Assembly: GCF_019578655.1 (NCBI RefSeq)
Contig: NC_063256.1
Location: 3,162,001-3,226,000, forward strand
Reading direction: 5' to 3'
DNA: 64,000 bases
Source: Ricinus communis
Taxonomy: Eukaryota; Streptophyta; Magnoliopsida; Malpighiales; Euphorbiaceae
Positions within the stretch are counted from its first letter, which is position 1. Each line of letters opens with the position of its first letter. The notes under the pieces were generated by a model, which ran no database searches, was not told the DNA's origin, and saw nothing but the letters and a program-made list of their open reading frames with translations. This document shows, in pieces, positions 12,078 to 22,400 of the stretch. The position numbers and the translations under genes are program-made.

Positions 12078-12890
12078 ATGGTTAGTTTGAATGGTACTAA
12101 CTATCATCTTTGGAAAAGGAAGATGAAAGATTTGTTGTATGTAAAAAGTTGGCATTTACTTGTGTTTAATACTGAGAAACCAGAAGGTAAAATTGATAAG
12201 CAATAGCAATTTGAGCATGAACAAGTTTGTGGGTTTATTCGTTAATGGGTTGATGATAATGTTCTTAACCATATTAATGATGAAGTTCATGCAAAGTCTC
12301 TTTGGCAAAAACTTGAATCCCTTTAAGCAAGCAAGTCTGGCAATTATAAATTGTACTTGATGAAGCAATTGATGAGGTTGAAGTACAGGGAAAGCAATGC
12401 ATTGTCTGATCACTTGAATGATTTTCATGGCATTATCCAACAATTGTCTGCCATGGAAATAAAATTTGATGATGAAATTTAGGGACTTTTGTTGCTTGGT
12501 ACTCTTCCTGATTCATGGGACACTTTCAGAATACACTTTATAATTTTGCACCACATGGCAAGTCACTTTAGATTTTGCTAAGGTTGGTATCTTGAATGAG
12601 CAGATGAGAAAGAAATCTCATGGTGTGTCACCTTCTTTTGAAGAAGCTTATGTTGCTGAAAATATGGGGAGAGGTAAAAGTAAAGGTCCTAGTGGTAGAG
12701 ATAAGAGTAGGAGCAAGTCAAAGCAAGTCCTATGGAAGATACAAAAATTTAAAGTGCCATTATTGTGATAAAACAGATCATATTCAGAAGTACTGCTACA
12801 AGTGGAAAAGAGAGAACAAAGGTGGCAATGGCAAGCAAGATAAGGCGCAAGATCAGAAAGATCAAGGTAATGATGATCGAGCTGCAACCG
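12078..12890 (+). pseudogene. Gag remnant of Copia-2
   Basis: Begins [20 protein letters not shown], the classic copia gag start. It continues through DNALSDHLNDFHGI-like sequence to a CCHC zinc knuckle (CHYCDKTDHIQKYC) near 12755-12800. In-frame stops at about 12207, 12244 and 12324 and a frameshift near 12610 inactivate it. Confidence 0.85.
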
Positions 12891-12949
12891 CAACAGTTGA
12901 TGATCTTATTATTGTACATGATGAGAGTTCTGGGAACCTATCTAAATTT

Positions 12950-15900
12950 GAGACAAGTTGGGTGATTGATAGTGGAGCCTCACTTCACATGACAATAAGG
13001 AAGGAATTCTTCACATCTTATACACCAGGTGACTATAGGGTATTGAAGATAGGTAATGATGATTTGGCTTAAGTTGTTGGTGTTGGAGATGTTTGCTTGG
13101 TGACTGACATTGGAGCAAAGTTAGTGCTCAAGAATGTTCGACATGTCCCAGATACTCGATTGAACTTGATCTCCACCTACAAGCTCGATGATGAAGGCTT
13201 TTGTAGTACCTTTCATAGTGGTCAGTGAAAACTCACTAAAGGTAAATTGGTGCTCGCTCGTGGGAAGATGCAAACAAGCCTGTATTTTTTGCAAGCCACA
13301 ATTTCCACAGATAGTGTTAATGTAGCAGATAATGATCTAACAAAGTTATAGTATAGAAGACTTGGCCATATGAGTGAAAAAAGGCTAAGTTGTCTAATCA
13401 GGAAGAATACACTACCTGATTTGAAGAGTGCAAAATTGAACAAATGTCCACATTGTTTCGCTAGAAAACAAAACAGAGTCTTCTTTAAAACATACCCTCC
13501 ATCGAGAAAATCAAGTTTGCTTGACCTTGTTCATTCTGATGTCTGTGGTCCTTTGAAAGTTAAAACTTTTAGTTGTGCACTTTACTTTGTAACCTTTATA
13601 GATGATTGTTCAAGAGAGTTGTGGGTGTATGCTTTGAAAACCAAAGATCAGGTACTTGATGTGTTCAAGCAATTTCAAGCTTGGTTGAAAGGCAAACCGC
13701 TAAAAAGTTAAAGTGTCTTCGTTTTGATAATAGTGGTGAGTACATTGGACCATTGGATGACTACTGCAAGTCATTAGGTATTAGACATCAGAGAACACCC
13801 AAGAAAACCCCACAGTTGAATAGCGTGGCAGAAAGAATGAACAGAACTTTGTTAAAGAGAATGAGGTGCATGCTTTCCGAGGCAAAGTTACCGAGACACT
13901 TTTGGGGTGAAGCTTTATTTACTGTTGTTCATGTGATTAATATGTCTCCTTGTGTTTCTTTAGATGGTGATGTTCCAGACAAGGTTTGTTTCAGCAAGGA
14001 GGTTTCGTATAATCACTTGCATGTCTTCGGGTGTAAGGTATTTGTGCATGTTGTGAATGATGAAAGATCAAAGTTGGATTCTAAGATTCGCTAATGCATT
14101 TTTGTGGGTTATGGTCAAGACTAGTTTGGCTAAAGGTTTTATGATCCTGTAGAGAAGAATTAATTTGTTGCAGAGATATAGTGTTTGTTGAAGATCAAAC
14201 TATTGAAGATATTCAGAAGGCTCAAGAGACTACATCTCATAATGGCTATGATCTGGTTGATTATGATGTACCTCCTTTGAGTTATGCACCTACATCGGTT
14301 GAGGAGGTGCAAGGTAATGGCAATGAAGCCAATATTCCTGAAGTACATGATCTTGTTGATGATGATGATGATGGTGCTATTGAGATTGATCATCATGGCT
14401 CTCCTGAAGTTCAACCAGATCTTGTGAGACGGTTTACCCGAGACTGAAAACCTTTTATGAGGTACCCTTCTTCTGATTATGTTCTTATAACTAATAGGGG
14501 AGAACCTGAGTCTTTTGCTGAAGTTATGGATAGTGATGACAGGCAGTGTTGGATGGATGCAATGGAAGATAAAATGAAATCATTGCATGATAATCACACA
14601 TTTGATTTCGTGATGCTACCAAAAGGAAAGAAAGCTTTAAGGAATCGATGGGTTTACAAGCAAAAGCAAGATGAGAATGCAAAGAAACCATAATACAAAG
14701 CTAGACTTGTTGTTAAAGGTTGCAATCAGAGGAAAGGAGTATACTTGAAAGAGTTTTTTGCACCGGTTGTTAAGATGTCTTCCATTAGAGTTGTTTTGAG
14801 TCTTGCTGCTAGTCTTGATTTGAAAATTGAGCAGTTGGATGTGAAGACCGCCTTCCTTCATGGTGACCTTGAAGAAGACATTTACATGGAATAACCAGAG
14901 GGCTTCAAAGTCAATGGCAAAGAAGATTATGTGTGCAAATTGACTTCTTGAACATATGCTTCTTATGACAACCACAACCTTCGAGCCTCTTGATCACGGA
15001 TGATTCACATGCCTAAAATGTGTTTTGCTAGCCCGATTTCCTTCATAGAGAAAGTCTTACTCAATTGTTGCTTAAACTGACAATTATAGCCACATTTTGT
15101 CCAACAATAAGCATGTCATCAACATAAAGTAGTAAAATGATAAAGTCCTTGTCAGAAAACTTTTTCAAGAAAACACAATGATTGCAAGAAGTCTTCTTGT
15201 AGCCTTGCCCCCTATAAAAGAGTCAAACTTGCGATACCATTGTCTCAGAGCTTGTTTTAGTATGGAGATAGCAAAAACTGTGAGTACTCCTCTTGCTTTA
15301 CATTTTAAGTTGAGTACTCAACATAGTCCTTCCACCACTAAAGGAAGGAAATTATGCAGCATGTCCTTTATGCTTTTGTCATGGGTAGTTTAATGTATGC
15401 AATGGTTTGCACGAGGCCTGATATAGCTCATGCAGTTGGTTTGGTTAGTAGATTTCTTTCTAACCCGGGAAAAGAGAATTGGAATGCAGTTAAGTGGATT
15501 ATGAGATACCTACGAGGCACTGCAGATATGAAGCTTTGTTTTAGAAGTGACAAGGCTATTCTTGTTGGCTATTCAGATTCTGATATGGCGGGTGATATTG
15601 ACTCTAGGAAGTCTACTTTGGGTTATATGATCACTTTTGCAGGGGGAGCAATATCTTGGCAATCTAGGTTGCAGAAATGCATAGCATTGTCTACTACTGA
15701 GTCGGAGTTCATTGCAACGATAGAGGCATGTAAGGAATTGATTTGGATAAAGTGATTTGTTCGTCAACTTGGATTTATACAAAAGAGATATATGTTGTAT
15801 TGTGACAATCAAAGTGTAATTCATCTTGCTAAGAATTCCACTTTTCATGCTAAGTCTAAGAATATTAATGTGAGATATTATTGGATACGTGATGTTCTTG

Positions 15901-16031
15901 ATTCTAAGTTTCTTGAGCTTGAAAAGATTCACACTGATAATAATGGTTCCGACATGATGACTGAAGCATTGCTAAGGGGCAAGTTTGAGACTTGTCGTTC
16001 GCTTGCCGAAATGGTAACCACCTCTACATAG
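12950..16031 (+). pseudogene. Pol remnant of Copia-2
   Basis: Protease SWVIDSGASLHMT near 12955. Integrase zinc finger RRLGHMSEKRLS...CPHCFARKQ and catalytic core HSDVCGPLK, FIDDCSRELW, RFDNSGEY and AERMNRTLL. RT start RWVYKQKQDENAKKP, FAPVVKMSSIRVVLSLAA and LDVKTAFLHGDLEEDIYM; then the inverted segment that carries YVDDM on the opposite strand. RNase H: TRPDIAHAVGLVSRFLS, SDSDMAGDIDSRKSTLGY and STTESEFIA. Numerous stops and frameshifts; not functional. Confidence 0.9.
14944..15260 (-). other. Inverted RT segment inside Copia-2
   Basis: Left of 14944 the plus strand encodes RT up to DYVCKLT. From 15260 back to 14944 the minus strand encodes the missing piece: LKQALRQWYRKFDSF, then DFIILLLYVDDMLIVGQN, then IIRDQEARRLWLS and EAYVQE. 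Right of 15260 the plus strand resumes with AKTVSTPLALHF. A few residues expected at each border (about KSLYG and VLNRF) are missing, so the inversion came with small deletions. Confidence 0.85.
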
Positions 16032-16033
16032 TC

Positions 16034-16045
16034 GAGAGGGGGAGA
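16034..16045 (+). other. Polypurine tract of Copia-2
   Basis: GAGAGGGGGAGA two bases before the 3' LTR. Confidence 0.8.
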
Positions 16046-16047
16046 TT

Positions 16048-16842
16048 TATTGGGCTATGGTCCCTTCCTATATGGAGAAACCTATAACTATGTGTTATTT
16101 GGCCCAAAGTTAATAGCTTCCAAAAGAAGCTTGTTTGTTGACTTTTGGTGAGCAACTCACGTGGGTGAGTAAAAGTGGGCAGCAAAAAGAGTTTTGATTT
16201 TGCTTAGTGAAATACAACAACAACAAAAAAAGATGAGATCACTAAGTTTTTGAGAGGAAAAACAGAAAGTTCAAGTGCAACCCCTATTCACATTTTTCAG
16301 CACACAGTCTTGAAGATCATCTCCAATCGAAGCTCATCCGTGATTCGATTTTGCTCAAATTTTGACTGCACATCTGGGTGATCAGGGGCTTCAATTTGAA
16401 CAGCTTGATTGTCATTTTGTGCTTCGGATAGTGAGATATGGCTGCTGGACAAAACTCTATATTTTGGTGATATCTTTTACTTCTCTCTCTTTCATATGTT
16501 GCTAATTATGGTTGTCTATTATTGGGTAATTTGAGTACCCATTTGAGACTTGGAATTGGATTTGTGTAACCTTCCGTTTATCATAATAAGAGCAATTAGG
16601 TGGACTCTTAATCGTCCTGTGGTTTTTATTCTTTACATCGAAGGGGTTTTTCATGTAAGATCCTTGTGTCTTTGCTTGATTGTTTATATTGTCCAATTGC
16701 TTATCTTGTTGTGATTATTTTGCTGGAATTGTGAGTATACTTGTTGCGGTGATATTGTTGGTGAATTCTGATTTTGGAAGATAAACATTACATTGGGCAT
16801 TTGTATTTGTGTTTGTTGGTAGAGAGGAGTATTATCCCAACA
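16048..16842 (+). repeat. 3' LTR of Copia-2
   Basis: Begins TATTGGGCTATGG (TG has become TA) and ends CCCAACA, followed by the target copy ATCAC. Homologous to 11203-12007. Confidence 0.92.
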
Positions 16843-17019
16843 ATCACATGGTTTTCGGGTTTTGGATTCTGATGGTTCTTTTAAGTGCTGAAGTTTATAG
16901 TTAGTTTTTCTCAAAACCCTTGGGACTTTTTGTTTATAGAAATGTGTTTGACTTTGCTTGTTAAGTAAGGCTTGAGGTAATAACTCGATGACAAGGCTGC
17001 ATTTGCTGCTTTCATTCAT
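16843..17019 (-). pseudogene. 5' part of the open frame split by Copia-2
   Basis: Open from an ATG at 17019 (MNESSKCSLVIELL) to the target-site duplication; the frame continues on the other side of the element (10991-11202). No known motif. Possibly the first exon of an unrecognised minus-strand gene. Confidence 0.35.
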
Positions 17020-17146
17020 GCCGTTGGTTATTGAATGTGTTATCAATCTTTATTTCTGTGATATAGACATGCTCTTATGATATAGTGGTTTGAAAATTGA
17101 AATGTAATCAGGTCAACTGTATACAATGCTGTTGGAAAAATGGAAG

Positions 17147-17345
17147 GCTCTGATACCATATGGAGCTAGTGCTACTGAATTGAGATCCCAGTGTCAACTC
17201 TCACTTAAACTCTCTCATCCACACATTCTCATTAACAAGGCCTGCTACTTATAGCAGCAATATTACAAATCAAACAGATAAATTACAACCACTACTTACG
17301 TGGTTTAGAAAGCAATTTCCTGAAATTTCAGGGATCGCCATACTG
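17147..17345 (-). mobile_element. LTR plus PBS remnant on the minus strand
   Basis: Read on the minus strand, the sequence ends in CTAGCTCCATA followed by TGGTATCAGAGCC (17146-17158), an initiator-tRNA primer-binding site. The preceding 190 bases include TATAAG in a GCTATAAGTAGC context and look like the 3' part of an LTR. No internal coding region or second LTR is seen. The outer end is a guess. Confidence 0.5.
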
Positions 17346-17580
17346 GCATACTTTAGCTAACAACGAAAGTACAGAATATCATTTCATTACAAAATTATTA
17401 ACTTTCTTTATAATTATTCCAGCAAAAGGACCAACTAACTTCAACAAATGATTCTATTGATGTGCCGATGAAGGCTAAAAACCCTCAAACAGGCGTAATG
17501 CTCCTTTAGTGAGAGAAGAGAGTTGCTACCAACCATCTTTTGAAACTTGTAAATTTTATTGATCAACTTATATTGCTTAT

Positions 17581-19714
17581 CTATAGCTTGTGGAGCATGA
17601 TTTGTAATCCATGTTGTGGGCACATGCCGATGAGGGGAATAGGTGAGTGGACATAATTTGGAGATAGGGAAAACCTGTAACGTTGAAGAATTATTGACAA
17701 TGCAATCTTAGTCTCTGTAATCGCAAAGTTGGAACCCACACAATTTCGAGGTCCCAAAGAAAATGGAAGATAAGCAGCTGCATTGTTTTTTGTAGCTTTA
17801 GCCACACCTTCTGCAAATCTCTCTGGCTTGAACAGGTTAACATCTTCTCCCCATATTTGTGGATTGTGGTGGACTGCAAGGATTGGGATTTCCATTACAA
17901 TATTTGCAGGAAGAATTAACTTCCCTAATCTGACTTGCCTTTGGACATATCTTTTGACAATTACAGCCGGCGGATATAACCGCAAAGTTTCATTGATAAT
18001 CATGCTTACCTGCGTTGGAGAAGAAGAAAATTAGATCTTAATTAGATAAAAGTAAAGTATCAGGAGTCTCTTGAACTTGAAGCATAGACAAGAACCAGCT
18101 GATCGGTATCTTGTGCCAATTAAATTTAAGTAAGATTATGAACTCTGATATCTGAAAAAGAAACAATCAACCTAAAAGCTGAACCCAAGAAGTTCACCGG
18201 TTTTAACAAATCTAATACTTACGATCTTCAATCGTGTGAGTCCATCCAGGCGTGGATGTTGGCTGCCAAATATTTCAATGACCTCCTCCCTGGCTTTATG
18301 TTGCCAATCTGGATGAATAGCTGGAAGAAAAAGAATCCAGGTGATCAAGCTCGTAGTTGTTTCTCGTCCAGCAACATAAAAGGTCTTGCACTCATCAATC
18401 AGGTCATCTACTGATATCTTCTTTGCCATATTATTGTCATGGTGTGCCTTCAACAATAATCCAAGAAAACCACTTCCAAAGCCATCTGCTTGGCCCATCG
18501 TTGCCTCCTCCTCTCTTCTCTTTATCATGTTTATGAATGAATCATGTATGTTTTTTTCTAACTTGTCTGATTCAATGTCATCTCCAGTTTTCACAAGGTT
18601 TCTGCAACAAGAGGAAACGATATATATATAAATATACATCAAAAAGTTTATGCATAGAAAACTAGCATAATGAATTCAAGAATTAGCTGCTTGAAAAACC
18701 ACATTATTAAACAGACCTGATTCCAGGAATTCTAATATTGTACTTGTTTTTGCTAAGAATGATAATCAACCGGGTTAGCATATCAAATATGTGTTTTCCT
18801 TCCCAGTAGCTGCTTCCAAAAGCTGTCCTGGATATTACTTCTGAGGTTAAATGCTCGAATTCTTGGAATACCTCAACCTCTTTGCCATCATGATATTTCC
18901 ATCTTTCAAGCATTATCTCCACACTTGCAATCATTACTGGAATCAATCCCTAGAAAAGAAAGATAGTTAGGATTTTGACGAATTCCTACATGCAGAAGTC
19001 GATTACTGGGGTAACTAATAGCTATATATGTATCTTATTAAAAGAGATAAACATAAAGAAAGGAAATGCAAAAAAAAAAATGAAAGAAGGAAAAGCTAAT
19101 ATATAATATATACTTTCAAGGACTCGGCGTGGAAAGCATGATTGGATAGTTTACGCATCTTAACCCACTTCTCTCCTTTACTTGTTATAGTTCCATCTCC
19201 AAAAATCTTCTGTTCATAATGTTCAGGTTCTGCTTTTGGAAATACTCCATCTTTACCATTAAGTATCTCTTTAATAAGGTCAGGTTCTGTGACAACAAAG
19301 TACGCTCGACGACCATGCCAAGTGAGGAAATTATTCCCTACATTAAATCATTTGAACAGAAAAAGAAAAATATTATGTAGCAATTGAATTGCGGGGAGAG
19401 AGAGTATAAGTAATTGAGTACTGTACACTGATACCATAAATCTTGATCCAAGAATAAATGTGTGGTAATACAGTGGGGAGCAACTGTTGGTGTGATAATT
19501 CTGCAGGATTACTCGAGGCATTGTTTACCATACTGATGATCTCTTTGGTGTTTCCATGGAAGATTTTGTAACAAGGACCTCTAATTCCTTGTGACCTTAA
19601 CATAGACTGTGTGCGAATTGGAGTCCACCATACTTTGTCAAAGAACTTTGCCAGAAACAAAAGAAAGAACAAACACAATGTACAGCTTGAAAGATATATT
19701 ATCAAAGTTCCCAT
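17581..19714 (-). CDS. CYP749A-like: Cytochrome P450, CYP749A-like, copy 3 (complete)
   Basis: Five exons, complement(join(17581..18009, 18223..18601, 18717..18949, 19114..19337, 19435..19714)), 514 residues, phases as in copy 2. N-terminal anchor, WWTP, GEKWVKMRKLSNHAFH, ExxR (NETLRLYPP), FKPERFAEG and heme loop FSLGPRNCVG are present. Exon 2 has no Met but is open and aligns through its length. Oddities: the I-helix motif reads AGRETT where the paralogues have AGHETT or AGQETT, the I-helix that follows has a Pro (FLPAIHPDW) where the others have Leu, and the heme loop has Ser after Phe. These may be neutral or alter substrate range. Predicted to be an ER-bound monooxygenase. Confidence 0.9.
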
Positions 19715-19880
19715 AGCACCCTTTTTTTATTTTTGATCATGTAATTTGAGGGAAAAACTTGAAGCTTTATGTAAACATATGTTCGTGGATTATATGTAAG
19801 AGCAAATTATTGTTCATAAATTTGCTTTCATTATGAAGATTATAAATTGCGTGTTATTGCATTGTTAAATAGGCACCGTC

Positions 19881-20100
19881 GGGTTAAATGCCTTGCTGGT
19901 ACCAAACCTTCGCACTTTTTTCCAATTGGTACCAAACATTCAATTTGTTTATTTTTGGTACTACTCCTAATATTTCCGTATCTTCCGACAGTACCAATGA
20001 GGAATCCGGCACTTATTTGCTGATGTGGCGGCCAGATTTATGAAGGATAACACACCACTTGCCACATCTGTTGCTGACTCAAAAAACAGTTATCCAACTC
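19881..20100 (+). repeat. Left terminal inverted repeat of the MULE-like element
   Basis: Aligns with the reverse complement of 21010-21228, including AATTCGGCACTTATTTGCTG-like and GGATAACACACCACTTGCCA-like stretches. It ends at TTATCCAACTC. Confidence 0.8.
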
Positions 20101-20401
20101 GTCGAATACCACACATCACAAGATCAAAATTTCCATTAGACGGTCACAATTCAATTTTACTGTTCAAACTCTCAACTAAACTCGGTCCTACTAAAGCCAC
20201 TTTCTGTGATTCAGTCGCACTCCCAATCCTCGGAGTCTAATACCCATTTTCAGAACCCGTTAAGATCATCACCACCACCATCAGCACTCCCACCACACGC
20301 CATCATCTTTTCCTCCTCAACATCAACAGCCACCACCACAAGACCTTATCCTACCTATTCATATCTATCTACACTAACACCACCACCATCAAAGCAACGT
20401 C

Positions 20402-21009
20402 TTCCATCTTCACTTTCACTTGCATAAAAAACATCATCAAAGTCGTCGCTTTCTTTTCTCTTTCTCCTTCTCTTCTCTCTCCGCTCTCTTTACTCTCTCC
20501 TTCCTTTCCTTCAATCCTCCCCTCCTTTTTCTCTTTCTTCACTTTCTTTTTCCTTGTCTCTCTCCTCTCTTTCCTTCTCAATCATACCCGAAATACTCTT
20601 TCAACTTCAAGAATAATTATAATAATTACAACCAACCCATTTTCTCTATCTCTTCAATTTCATTATCCCAACACAAGTTTCTACTTTCTAAATCACTCCT
20701 CCTTGCTGTGGTTTTCCTATTAAGATTTCAAGCTCTTCGCTTTTGCGACACTGCTGCTATGATTCTTGTTGAATTATCTGGTAATGTAACCGCTTGATTC
20801 GTTACTGAGTTCAAAAGGCCTAATATGACTTCTGGGTTTTTGTTACTTTTTATTGGGTTGTCTTTTTTATCAATTAGTTGGGATTAGATTGATTGTTTTC
20901 CATTTTCGGTGTCTTTTATTGATAAGTATGAATTTACTCTGTTTCCTAGAGAGAAATGCGTTAGGATTTGGTCCATGTTGTTGCCTTTTTCATCTAAGTT
21001 TTTGTTGCT
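20402..21009 (+). pseudogene. Captured fragment of a multi-pass membrane protein gene
   Basis: One frame can be followed from about 20402 to the right inverted repeat. It has a Ser/Phe/Leu-rich start, then hydrophobic and well-formed sequence such as KSLLLAVVFLLRFQALRFC, AAMILVELSGNVTA, SGFLLLFIGLSFLSISWD and LFPREKCVRIWSMLLPF. Two stops interrupt it: TGA near 20795, where CGA (Arg) is plausible, and TAG near 20887. The frame is cut off where the repeat begins. I do not recognise the donor family. The coding-like character bounded by MULE repeats is what suggests capture. Confidence 0.55.
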
Positions 21010-21228
21010 GAGTTGGATAATTGTTGAGTCAGCAACAGATATGGCAAGTGGTGTGTTATCCTTCATAAATCCCGCAGTCACATCAGCAAATAAGTGCCGA
21101 ATTCCTCATTTGTACTGGCGGAAGATACATAAATAATAGAAGTGGTACAAAAAAGAAACAAATTGAAGGTTTAGTGCCAATTGGAAAAAAGTGCGAATGT
21201 TTGGTACCAATGAAGCATTTAGCCTAGC
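21010..21228 (-). repeat. Right terminal inverted repeat of the MULE-like element
   Basis: Reverse-complement partner of 19881-20100. Confidence 0.8.
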
Positions 21229-21329
21229 CACCGTCATATTATTGTCCCTGGGTGCGTCCTGGTTTCGGGACCCACTTCCCCTCCCAAAAAAAATTATAAT
21301 TTCAGAAAAAAAATCATTGTTGTCCTACT

Positions 21330-21585
21330 CACCATTTATGTCAAAATATAATTAATATATTATTTTTAATATTAGAATCGGTATTTAATTAGAAATATAA
21401 TTTTTTAATCAATAAATTAATAACGGAACTACAAAATTATATATAAACTTAGATCCTATATATTAAAAATAGTATACATGTCAAAATAAAAATTTAACGT
21501 ATTAAAATTTAAATATAAATGTCAAAAAAATTTTAAATATCAAAAATTAATATATATATATATATTAGCAAAATTTGATCGCTAG
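21330..21585 (-). mobile_element. Helitron-like 5' fragment
   Basis: Read on the minus strand, it follows the start of the element at 52773: a TA-rich terminus, TTTAAAATTTTT, a TTGACATGTATAC-like block, and AATTAATTTATTGATTAAAAAATTATATTTCTAATTAAATACCGATTCTAAT-like sequence. No 3' hairpin end is seen, so it is a fragment. Confidence 0.55.
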
Positions 21586-22224
21586 CCACTCCATTAGCTG
21601 TTAAAAAAAGAATAACTAAAATTCTAAATTATTATTTTTAAATATTATTATTAATCGCTAGTTAAATTTTAATTAATAGGAATTAAAGTAACTAACCTTC
21701 GTTCTAAAAATAGTCATTTTCTGTCCGTCCTAAATTATTATCGGCTTTTATTCTGTAATTATTAATTCAATAACTAATGGTCTAACATGTCTTTCATTTA
21801 TTAAGATAAATATTAACGTCCGAAATTAAACTTCAACTTTTTTATTTCAGAATTACAGATTTCTATTAATTTTTTTTTTGATTTTTTTATTTGAAGATTA
21901 ATAATTGTAAACCATATAGCAATAATTGGATAAAGTGATAAGTTCAACATAATTAATATGAATAAATGATATTCAAATTATCTAATAAAGAGTATTTTAG
22001 TACAAAAATAGTAGAAAAGAATAATGTCATAGAAGAAATAGAAAAGAATAATGATATTAATTATAAATAATTAACTTTTTTTATTTTATCTGTAATTGAA
22101 ACTGGACTATAACGGAAGAAGTATATAATAATTAACTATAAAGTTAATTATTAAAATTTTCATTATAATACTATTTACTTAGTGAATATAATAATAGTCT
22201 CATCGATGAATGGGAAGATTTGAG

Positions 22225-22400
22225 GATGAAATCTAATATATAATAATCATTTATATATAAACTTGAATCTTATGTGTCAAAAATAATACATATGTCAAAA
22301 CAAAGATTTTATATATAAAAAATTAAACATACATGTCAAAAAAAATTAGATTTCAGAAATTAAAAAATATATAATATTTATATAAATTTTTATTTAAATA
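22225..22400 (-). mobile_element. Second Helitron-like 5' fragment
   Basis: A shorter and more diverged copy of the same terminal region, recognisable by the spaced ATGTGTCAAAAATAATACAT, ATGTCAAAACAAAGATTTTA and AAACATACATGTCAAAAA blocks. Confidence 0.45.

Larger units (their letters stand above)
11203..16842 (+). mobile_element. Copia-2: Ty1/copia LTR retrotransposon with internal inversion
   Basis: A 5.6-kb element with long LTRs (805 and 795 bp), PBS, gag, protease, integrase, reverse transcriptase, RNase H and polypurine tract in copia order. Target duplication ATCAC at 11198-11202 and 16843-16847. The coding frame is broken in many places, and a roughly 317-bp piece of the RT region is inverted (14944-15260). 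It is a different family from Copia-1 and Copia-3, judging by LTR length, LTR sequence and gag. The LTRs still align almost end to end, with substitutions and small indels. Confidence 0.93.
19881..21228. mobile_element. MULE-like element with long inverted repeats (Pack-MULE)
   Basis: About 219-bp imperfect terminal inverted repeats (19881-20100 and 21010-21228) flank about 0.9 kb of interior sequence. Both ends read roughly GGYTAAATGCYT...GGTACCAAAC inward. The flanks share CACCGTC (19874-19880 and 21229-21235), compatible with a decayed Mutator-type target duplication of about 9 bp. There is no transposase. The interior carries a fragment of a membrane-protein gene. It sits upstream of P450 copy 3. 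Confidence 0.75.

Noticed and set aside
20369..20581. Minus-strand Lys/Glu-rich open frame
   Set aside because: Shadow of the CT-rich (Ser/Phe/Leu-coding) start of the captured fragment; low-complexity sequence.
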